Shown here: one piece after another, positions 6,847 through 12,019 of the stretch
How the letters are laid out: every line of letters starts with the position of its first letter
How positions within the stretch are numbered: position 1 is the stretch's first letter
From: Bacteroidales bacterium UBA2764
GTDB taxonomy: Bacteria; Bacteroidota; Bacteroidia; Bacteroidales; Paludibacteraceae
Assembly (NCBI GenBank): GCA_002352705.1
Contig: DEIW01000113.1
Coordinates: forward strand, 1-17,108
DNA length: 17,108 nucleotides
Direction of reading: 5' to 3'
Made by a program: the position numbers and the translations under genes
The notes under the pieces: generated by a model
Seen by the model: only the letters and a program-made list of their open reading frames with translations
Told to the model about the DNA's origin: nothing
Database searches by the model: none

Positions 6847-7293
6847 ATGTTACAGATTGGCGAGAAGATGCCGGCGTTCCGGGTTTTGGACGAGGCAGGA
6901 AAAGAAGTGACGGAGAAAGAGTTGGTCGGAAAGAAGACTGTGATTTATTTCTATCCGAAGGATTCGACTCCTGGCTTTACGGCAGAGGCATGCAACATCC
7001 GCGACAATTATCATGCGTTTCTGGCGCAAGGGTATCAGGTTTTCGGCGTGAGCAAAGATTCGGTGGCGAGCCATGTGAAGTTCAAAGAGAAGAATGCGCT
7101 GCCTTTTCCGCTGTTGAGCGATCCGACGACGGAGATGTTACAGGCTTTCGGAGCTTGGGGCGAAAAGAAGTTGTACGGAAAGGTGTCAATGGGCACGTTG
7201 CGGAAGACATTTATTTTCGATGAAACCGGGGTTTTAGTGCGTATCATCGAGAAAGTGGACACCAAAAATCATAGCGCACAAGTGTTGGGGTAA
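6847..7293 (+). CDS. bcp: Bcp/PrxQ-type peroxiredoxin lacking the peroxidatic cysteine
   Basis: The 148-residue protein has the full thioredoxin-fold layout of the bacterioferritin comigratory protein (thiol peroxidase) family. This includes VIYFYPKDSTPG (32-43), YQVFGVSKDS (63-72), the conserved LPFPLLSD (85-92), WGEKK (104-108) and MGTLRKTFIFDETG (115-128, with the conserved Arg119). In the family the active site reads TPGCT; here it is TPGFT, so Phe44 replaces the peroxidatic cysteine, while the usual resolving cysteine Cys49 (EAC) is kept. The codon is TTT, one base from TGT. As read, it should not reduce peroxides by the normal mechanism. It may be inactive, redox-sensing through Cys49, or a single-base sequencing error. 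It converges with the repeat-protein gene (19-base gap). Confidence 0.9.
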   Translation: MLQIGEKMPAFRVLDEAGKEVTEKELVGKKTVIYFYPKDSTPGFTAEACNIRDNYHAFLAQGYQVFGVSKDSVASHVKFKEKNALPFPLLSDPTTEMLQAFGAWGEKKLYGKVSMGTLRKTFIFDETGVLVRIIEKVDTKNHSAQVLG

Positions 7294-7312
7294 AAGTGCG
7301 CAAAAACTCCGG

Positions 7313-7768
7313 TTATTGGATCATCATGACCAGAACGGGAAGAGGAAGCAGCCCGTTAATGGAATAGAGGATATCGCCTGAATAGGTGGATTTGCCACGG
7401 TATAAATAACCGTTTTGAACGGTATAAAGGATGTCACCGGAGTAAGTAGATTTACCGCGGTAGATATACGTGCCGTCAAACGTAAGGACTATATCGCCGG
7501 AGTACGTGGATTTGCCGTTATACAGATACTTGCCGTCCCATGTGTAAAGGATGTCTCCGGAGTAGTTGGAGCGGCCTTTATAGATGTATTTGCCGTCCCA
7601 AGAATAGAGAATATCGCCGGAATAAGTGGAGCGGCCTTTGAAGATACTCTGGCCGTCAAACGTGAAGAGGATATCGCCGCTGTACGACGATTTGCCGCGG
7701 AATAACTGGGTTTGTGCCATGGTTACTAAGCTTATGAGGGTGAATATAAAAACAAGTATGCGTTTCAT
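7313..7768 (-). CDS. Secreted protein of six 20-residue repeats (YSGDI type)
   Basis: The protein has 151 residues, using the ATG at 7768 because a signal peptide follows directly (MKRILVFIFTLISLVTMAQ, cleavage expected near residue 19); the longer frame would start inside the promoter. The rest is six near-identical repeats of 20 residues, consensus Y-x-G-K-S-T-Y-S-G-D-I-L-Y-T-x-D-G-K-Y-I, ending in a short hydrophobic tail GLLPLPVLVMMIQ. The alternating aromatic/glycine pattern suggests a closed or stacked beta-hairpin repeat, comparable in style to other short beta-repeat proteins, but I do not recognise a named family. It is probably periplasmic or surface exposed. The function is unknown. 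It has its own promoter at 7789-7820. Confidence 0.8.
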   Translation of the reverse strand: MKRILVFIFTLISLVTMAQTQLFRGKSSYSGDILFTFDGQSIFKGRSTYSGDILYSWDGKYIYKGRSNYSGDILYTWDGKYLYNGKSTYSGDIVLTFDGTYIYRGKSTYSGDILYTVQNGYLYRGKSTYSGDILYSINGLLPLPVLVMMIQ

Positions 7769-7788
7769 GTAAATTTGTTTTTCGGGTG

Positions 7789-7820
7789 CAAAGGTACAAT
7801 ATTTTTCCGAAATGTGCAAA
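7789..7820 (-). promoter_or_regulatory. Promoter of the YSGDI-repeat protein gene
   Basis: Minus-strand TTTG (7820-7817), 20-base spacer, TACCTTTG (7796-7789). The predicted leader is only about 15 bases to the ATG at 7768. It is back to back with the plus-strand promoter at 7835-7866. Confidence 0.85.
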
Positions 7821-7834
7821 TCTTATTGGATTTT

Positions 7835-7866
7835 TTTGCATATGTGGAAAAATTGTTGTAATTTTG
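7835..7866 (+). promoter_or_regulatory. Promoter of the 93-residue protein and DUF1016 nuclease pair
   Basis: TTTG (7835-7838), 20-base spacer, TAATTTTG (7859-7866). The transcript should start near 7873, about 90 bases before the first ATG. Confidence 0.85.
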
Positions 7867-7960
7867 CAGTCGGAATCTGCACAGAACGATAAGCAAATAC
7901 AAATTACCTCAGGTAAAAGCGTTGTATGTCTTGTTTCTATTGCACCCGGAAGGCATTTTA

Positions 7961-8242
7961 ATGAAAGAGTTTGACGACTACAAAGACCTATATCGTTCGC
8001 TCTATTTCCGCTTCACGAATCGCTCAGATATGGATAAGTTGCATCAGTCTATCGACAAGTTATTCAACGTCTTCTCACCCAATGCCTTGAACGTCAAAAA
8101 GTCCCAATGCAACAAGGAAATACGTTATGTCATTCGTGATGATGAATGGAATAAGTACTATGTTATCGAAGCGCCCAAAGGTCGTGAGCACAAGATTCTG
8201 TTAGACCGTAGCCTTGTCTCTATGCCGGATTTATCTTGTTAA
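7961..8242 (+). CDS. Small protein of unknown function upstream of the nuclease
   Basis: The protein has 93 residues from the ATG at 7961; an in-frame TTG at 7922 is possible, but the ATG has a GGAAGG-like purine stretch just upstream. It is soluble, highly charged and rich in aromatic residues (DDYKDLYRSLYFRFTNRSD, then a C-terminal half with EIRYVIRDDEWNKYYVIEAP). I do not recognise a family and see no catalytic motif. It ends 16 bases before the nuclease start and shares its promoter, so it is likely functionally linked, for example as an accessory or antidote-like partner; that link is inference from position only. Confidence 0.65.
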   Translation: MKEFDDYKDLYRSLYFRFTNRSDMDKLHQSIDKLFNVFSPNALNVKKSQCNKEIRYVIRDDEWNKYYVIEAPKGREHKILLDRSLVSMPDLSC

Positions 8243-8258
8243 TAAATGCATACAAAAT

Positions 8259-9368
8259 ATGAAAGAAGAAAACACACCCGAATTTGTAAAACGTGACAGC
8301 GTAATAGATGACAGCAAATATGTACAATGGTTGTCTGACTTGAAGCAGCGCTACCGCCAAAGCCAGATTAAGGCAGTTGTCCGCATCAATCAGTCGATGT
8401 TAGAGTTCTATTGGGAGCTTGGTCGTGATATTGTGGCGCTCAAAGCAGAAAGCAAATGGGGAACAGGTGTTCTTCAACAGCTCAGCGCAGACTTGCAGAA
8501 GATATTCCCAAATGAAAAGGGCTTCTCGTATACTAATATCCGCTACATGAAACAGTGGTATCTGTTTTATTATGAGCGAGTTATAATTCGCCACCAAGCT
8601 GATGGCAAATTTGATAGACCTGAGTTCTGCCACCAAGTTGGTGGCGAATTGCTCCTGCCGGAAGATTTTGCGCTTGTTCCGTGGAAACATCATGTAGCCA
8701 TCATCTCCAAATCGAAGTCATTGGACGAGGCGTTGTTCTATATCAACGAGGTCATTGCCGGCAACTGGAGCCGTAGCCGTTTAGAGGATGAGATTAAGAG
8801 CGATTTATTCGGGCGGCAAGGTAAGGCTATAACTAACTTTTCTAAAACACTTGAACTACCGCAACAACAGCTGGCGCAAGAGATACTCAAAGATCCATTG
8901 GATTTCAATTTTCTGCATCTTAAGAAAGGCTATGATGAACGCGAGTTGGAAGAAGCGCTGGTAACAAACATTACGAATTTCCTCCTTGAACTCGGTAATG
9001 GTTTCTCGTTTGTCGGACGCCAAATGGAATTACGAATGCCTGGTGGACAGACATTCTTCCCTGACTTGATCTTCTACCACATTCCACAACATCGTTTTGT
9101 GGTTGTCGAGCTAAAGGCGGTACAGTATATTCCGGAATTTGCCGGCAAACTTAATTTCTATGTCACGGCAGTAGATGAACTGATGAAGGGCGAAGGCGAT
9201 AACCCCTCTGTTGGTTTAGTCATTTGTAAGTCCTCTGATAAAACTGTCGTCGAATGGTCACTCAAAGATATTCAGAAACCGCTCGGCGTGGCCACATACC
9301 AAATCGAACAAGTTGTTGAGCGTACAGTTAAGGAACTAGAGCAACAAAAGAAGGATAAAAAGCAATAA
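8259..9368 (+). CDS. DUF1016/YhcG-type PD-(D/E)XK nuclease
   Basis: The protein has 369 residues from the ATG at 8259; a TTG 15 codons upstream overlaps the previous gene. The N-terminal helical DUF1016_N region (about 18-165) contains SMLEFYWELGRDIV (46-59), FSYTNIRYMKQWYLFY (89-104) and the family's VPWKHHV (140-146). The C-terminal nuclease (about 200-350) has FFPDLIFYH (266-274, Asp269) and VVVELKA (281-287, Glu284 and Lys286), the PD-(D/E)XK metal site, followed by GKLNFYVTAVDE (296-307). All the key residues are intact. YhcG-type proteins are scattered accessory genes, often near restriction and other defence or mobile genes; the cellular target is not established. Residues 109-130, rich in HQ-x-x-G-x-x units, interrupt the two domains and are encoded by inverted repeats. 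Confidence 0.88.
   Translation: MKEENTPEFVKRDSVIDDSKYVQWLSDLKQRYRQSQIKAVVRINQSMLEFYWELGRDIVALKAESKWGTGVLQQLSADLQKIFPNEKGFSYTNIRYMKQWYLFYYERVIIRHQADGKFDRPEFCHQVGGELLLPEDFALVPWKHHVAIISKSKSLDEALFYINEVIAGNWSRSRLEDEIKSDLFGRQGKAITNFSKTLELPQQQLAQEILKDPLDFNFLHLKKGYDERELEEALVTNITNFLLELGNGFSFVGRQMELRMPGGQTFFPDLIFYHIPQHRFVVVELKAVQYIPEFAGKLNFYVTAVDELMKGEGDNPSVGLVICKSSDKTVVEWSLKDIQKPLGVATYQIEQVVERTVKELEQQKKDKKQ
8585..8650. repeat. Perfect 13-base inverted repeat with an inner 17-base palindrome inside the nuclease gene
   Basis: AATTCGCCACCAA (8585-8597) is the exact reverse complement of TTGGTGGCGAATT (8638-8650). Inside the right side, GCCACCAAGTTGGTGGC (8629-8645) is a perfect palindrome with a one-base centre. 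The segment encodes the HQADGKF...HQVGGEL stretch between the two nuclease domains. Confidence 0.9.
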
Positions 9369-9382
9369 ATACGTTACAAACT

Positions 9383-9414
9383 TTTGGTTAGTTCAAAAAA
9401 TAGCAGTAATTTTG
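9383..9414 (+). promoter_or_regulatory. Promoter of the 199-residue membrane protein
   Basis: TTTG (9383-9386), 20-base spacer, TAATTTTG (9407-9414). It lies just after the nuclease stop. The in-frame TTG at 9412 falls inside the -7 element, which argues for the ATG at 9439. Confidence 0.85.
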
Positions 9415-9438
9415 CAAGCGAAAAGGAGATTAAACAAA

Positions 9439-10038
9439 ATGAAGCAACAGACAAAGGATATATTATACAAAATAGACAGAACCGTCAAACCGATTCTGGG
9501 CGTAATGTCCGTAATCTGCCTTTTGTTGTTGTGTTCAGCGGCTCTTAACACCCCCGTTAAACAGATTCTTACAAAATTACTGCTCTTTTCTGCCGTAATA
9601 TGGCTTGTGTTAGTCGTTTGCCGGCTGTGCCTGTCACCATTTGTAAAAAGCGATGAGGAAGAGGAGTTTGAGCAAAAGGTTGATTATATCTTACAGCAAA
9701 GGCAAGCGGGTCAAACCGCCAGTTCAAATTATAATCCGCTTCGAGAGCTTAGTCCGGGACAGGAAGAAAAGATCAAAGAGGTGTTACGGGGTCTGCCGGA
9801 AAACCCGATGAAACCGGGACATATTAACCTTGCGCTCGTTGCGCAATACTTAACAGCTCTTCAACAATTGGGAAAAGCCAATCTGAAAGACAAACACCAT
9901 TTGCGGCTTTGGGTGGAAGAAGTTACGGGCAAAAAAGTGCCTAATTCCAGCCAATTCAACGAAGCCATCCCAAGTCAAACGGTAACAAAAGTATCTTCCG
10001 CTCGCAAGAAATTAGAAGCGGTCCTCGAGATAATTTAA
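9439..10038 (+). CDS. Two-helix membrane protein with a conserved-looking soluble C-terminal domain
   Basis: The protein has 199 residues. It has two transmembrane helices (about 18-36 and 43-65) separated by a very short turn, then an acidic linker SDEEEEFEQ (71-79) and a cytoplasmic-looking domain from about 105. That domain contains LPENPMKPGHINLALVAQYL (119-138), LRLWVEEVTGKKVPNSSQFN (155-174) and a basic end. It has the look of a small helical adaptor domain, but I cannot name the family and see no enzyme motif. It has its own promoter and a hairpin terminator downstream (10119-10138). Its place next to a DUF1016 nuclease in an accessory patch is suggestive only. Confidence 0.75.
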   Translation: MKQQTKDILYKIDRTVKPILGVMSVICLLLLCSAALNTPVKQILTKLLLFSAVIWLVLVVCRLCLSPFVKSDEEEEFEQKVDYILQQRQAGQTASSNYNPLRELSPGQEEKIKEVLRGLPENPMKPGHINLALVAQYLTALQQLGKANLKDKHHLRLWVEEVTGKKVPNSSQFNEAIPSQTVTKVSSARKKLEAVLEII

Positions 10039-10118
10039 CAACAGCATCCGCAAATAACTCGACATTAACTCATATTCATTGGATGTGAGCTTGTTTTTCT
10101 ATTAGTTGTTTTCGATTT

Positions 10119-10148
10119 CTTCGATATTTGCATCGAAGATTTGTTTTT
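10119..10148 (+). terminator. Probable terminator of the membrane protein gene
   Basis: CTTCGAT (10119-10125) and ATCGAAG (10132-10138) form a perfect 7-pair stem with a 6-base loop, followed by ATTTGTTTTT. It overlaps the -33 element of the next promoter. The stem is short, so confidence is moderate. Confidence 0.55.
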
Positions 10149-10171
10149 ATATGCAGTAAGCGGTACTTTTG
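10140..10171 (+). promoter_or_regulatory. Promoter of the small lipoprotein gene
   Basis: TTTG (10140-10143), 20-base spacer, TACTTTTG (10164-10171), with the ATG 33 bases further on. Confidence 0.85.
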
Positions 10172-10203
10172 CAGAAAATTATAAATAACAAATTAAAAGT
10201 AAT

Positions 10204-10569
10204 ATGAAAAACAAGATTTTCTTTATGGCACTTGTTGCCTTAATTATTGGAACATTTAGTTCCTGTAAAAAAGATCAAGTACAGGATAATTACCCTATTC
10301 TGTATGTAGTAAACGGAACGGATTACTCTGTAGAAGTACATTGTGATAACCGTTTTGTAGCGACAGCAGAGGCACACAATAATAGTGGAAAAGTAGAGTT
10401 ATCTAATATATCTATTAATCTGCCGGTATATGTAGAAGCGACTTTCTATGATAAACAAGGCGATCGAATTGGTAACTATAAGTGGAATAATTTTTATTTC
10501 CGTTGGAACAAATCATATAAAATGACTCTTACTAACTCTTCTTCTACAACTAGTCTAATGGCTTATTAA
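10204..10569 (+). CDS. Small lipoprotein of unknown function
   Basis: The protein has 121 residues. It has a lipoprotein signal peptide: basic MKNK, a hydrophobic core to residue 17, and lipobox FSSC with Cys21 followed by Lys-Lys-Asp. The mature part of about 100 residues looks like a single beta-sandwich (YPILYVVNGTDYSVEVHCDN, then NLPVYVEATFYDKQGDRIGNY) and is rich in Asn and Tyr. I do not recognise a family. It is monocistronic: its own promoter lies 33 bases upstream and a terminator follows 36 bases after the stop. Confidence 0.75.
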   Translation: MKNKIFFMALVALIIGTFSSCKKDQVQDNYPILYVVNGTDYSVEVHCDNRFVATAEAHNNSGKVELSNISINLPVYVEATFYDKQGDRIGNYKWNNFYFRWNKSYKMTLTNSSSTTSLMAY

Positions 10570-10605
10570 CTTACAATAAAAGCATACTTTTTTCGTTCAA
10601 ATAGC

Positions 10606-10632
10606 AACAGCGGCAAAAGTGCTGCTGTTTTT
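10606..10632 (+). terminator. Terminator of the small lipoprotein gene
   Basis: AACAGCGGC (10606-10614) and GCTGCTGTT (10621-10629) form a 9-pair stem with one G-T and a 6-base loop, running into TTTTT (10628-10632). Confidence 0.85.
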
Positions 10633-10773
10633 CATTTCATGCAGGGATAAGAACAGGACCATCACGGAACCATGTCCCGAGGACGACCTAAAAAAGTACG
10701 AATCAGAACCACTGCATTACCTCGCGGACAGTCCATTTGCATTTTAAGCTATGAGGAAAATCACGAAAAATAA
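10619..10773 (+). other. Possible remnant or unrecognised small reading frames
   Basis: Two overlapping short frames are open here. One (10619-10747, GTG start) reads VLLFFISCRDKN..., which looks like the end of a lipoprotein signal with its cysteine and a charged mature part, but it lacks a proper N-terminus. The other (10672-10773, ATG) encodes 33 residues starting MSRGRPKKVRIR, an AT-hook-like basic tip. Neither has a clear ribosome site or promoter. The first fits a decayed lipoprotein gene; both could be chance. Confidence 0.2.
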
Positions 10774-10781
10774 CACTTTTA

Positions 10782-10813
10782 TTTGTGAGTGTAAAATATT
10801 TTTAGTAATTTTG
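10782..10813 (+). promoter_or_regulatory. Promoter of the structured RNA / phosphocholine operon leader
   Basis: TTTG (10782-10785), 20-base spacer, TAATTTTG (10806-10813), a full consensus. The transcript should start near 10820. No comparable promoter is found between here and the first phosphocholine-operon gene at 11165. Confidence 0.85.
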
Positions 10814-10819
10814 CACCCG

Positions 10820-11117
10820 CAAACTCACGCTGGGGTGTCTGCATGATGCATCAGGGTGAGGGAGCAGACATATTTAATGGCGTTTACTAACGCTTGTTTT
10901 TGACTTTCTGAAACCTAGGAAATTTCATTAAAAGTCTTCGAGAACAAGTAGTGGTAGATGCTCATGGGTGTATCTATACCCGTACATATCTCTTTTATGG
11001 TATGTTCGTGTTATATACACAGCGTGGGTTTCTGCATTGCTTATTCGAGACTTTAGGTTTTCCTAGGACCTCAGAAAGCGGATAAGCAAAAGAAGAAATC
11101 CGCGTTTTTTATTTCTT
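10820..11117 (+). ncRNA. Structured non-coding RNA of about 290 nt, candidate cis-regulatory leader of the phosphocholine operon
   Basis: It is bounded by a perfect promoter and an intrinsic terminator and contains no convincing gene. Visible pairings are TGTCTGC/GCAGACA (10836-10842 with 10864-10870), the hairpin GCGTT-TACT-AACGC (10880-10893), GTGT-TATAT-ACAC (11008-11020) and a long-range rod. In the rod, TTTCTGA (10905) pairs with TCAGAAA (11071), CCTAGGAAA (10914) with TTTCCTAGG (11059), AAAGTCT (10931) with AGACTTT (11048), and CGA (10939) with TCG (11045). A 15-codon frame at 10843-10890 could be a leader peptide but overlaps the stems. It could be a riboswitch-like attenuator for the genes 50 bases downstream, or a free small RNA; the rod is loosely reminiscent of 6S RNA. 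I recognise no Rfam family. Confidence 0.7.
11078..11117 (+). terminator. Intrinsic terminator at the end of the structured RNA
   Basis: GCGGAT (11078-11083) pairs with ATCCGC (11098-11103), followed by G and TTTTTTATTTCTTTTT. The left arm shares bases 11082-11083 with an alternative stem, GCTTAT (11039-11044) with ATAAGC (11082-11087), so the two structures compete. Confidence 0.7.
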
Positions 11118-11164
11118 TTTCGTCATTTCTTATGTTTCTAATTTGAATTAAATATATATTCAAT

Positions 11165-12019
11165 ATGAAACGTATCAGACTGATAATTCTAGCGGTGTTT
11201 AGTGTTGTTGCTATATATGCACAAGAAATCACCCGACATGACACCATCTACATAAAGCAAGTAGATACAATATACATTGCACAAGCCGTTGTAATACAAA
11301 ATCCTCAAAACAAGACAGACTCCGATAGCATAGCAGCTCCAAAGCGGAACTCATTCGGAGATAAGTTGAGAACTTCACCTTTTCATTTGGGTGTAGAAAT
11401 CCAGACCAAATATATGTGGCGCGGAATCGAATATGGGACTGCCCCAACACTTTTCCCTCAAATCAGTTTTGACAAATGGGGCTTGAATATCTATGCCATG
11501 GGAGGATATGCTGTGAACGGGAGCCATTCAGAAGTTGATTTAGGTATCAGTTACAGTTTCTACGGCGTGATGATTGGTTTGAATGATTATTATTATCCAT
11601 CGTCAGTGGGCGAAAATGACAAATATTTTAACTTTAAGCATGGAGAAACAGGACACTATTTGGAAGCATGTATAGGCTATTATCCCGAGAAACTACCATT
11701 CTGGATATTGGCATCCACCTATGTTGCAGGAGCAGATTTGTTGCCGGGTACGACAAAAAACGCATATTCAAGCTATTTGGAACTGGGACTGCATTACGAT
11801 TTCTTAAATGATCACCAGATTGCTCTTGCTTGCGGAATGGCATTGAACAAGAGTTTTTATAATGATTATGAGAAGAAATTTTCAGTAAGCAATGTCATGT
11901 TGCAATATACATATAACGTACGTATCAATTGGTGGACACTACCCTTGAAAGCAGCATTAGTATATAATCCATACCGCAATAAATTTTATTTCACAGCATC
12001 AGCCTATTTTGGATTCTAA
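11165..12019 (+). CDS. Outer-membrane beta-barrel protein, TorF/gcw_chp-like, first gene of the phosphocholine operon
   Basis: The protein has 284 residues with a signal peptide (MKRIRLIILAVFSVVAIYAQ). A short periplasmic segment (20-70) with two related DTIYI motifs follows, then a barrel from about 72 to the end. The barrel opens with EIQTKYMWRGIEYGTAPTLF (78-97), resembling the Y-x-W/F-R-G-x...P-x-x-Q start of the proteobacterial gcw_chp/TorF outer-membrane family. It alternates aromatic strands and ends in ASAYFGF, a typical barrel C-terminus with a final Phe. Its stop shares one base with the licC ATG (TAATG), so it is translationally coupled to the phosphocholine genes. I infer a role in passing choline or a choline compound across the outer membrane, or in surface display; that is not shown by sequence. 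Confidence 0.75.
   Translation: MKRIRLIILAVFSVVAIYAQEITRHDTIYIKQVDTIYIAQAVVIQNPQNKTDSDSIAAPKRNSFGDKLRTSPFHLGVEIQTKYMWRGIEYGTAPTLFPQISFDKWGLNIYAMGGYAVNGSHSEVDLGISYSFYGVMIGLNDYYYPSSVGENDKYFNFKHGETGHYLEACIGYYPEKLPFWILASTYVAGADLLPGTTKNAYSSYLELGLHYDFLNDHQIALACGMALNKSFYNDYEKKFSVSNVMLQYTYNVRINWWTLPLKAALVYNPYRNKFYFTASAYFGF

Noticed and set aside
6690..7223. Long plus-strand frame starting with an acidic Glu/Ser repeat
   Set aside because: It overlaps the peroxiredoxin gene out of frame for most of its length, starts with GTG, and is kept open only by a 24-base repeat; after the repeat the sequence is not protein-like.
10843..10890. 15-codon frame (MMHQGEGADIFNGVY) in the structured RNA as a leader peptide
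   Set aside because: It has no run of one regulatory amino acid, no clear ribosome site, and it coincides with stems of the RNA; not strong enough to list as a gene.
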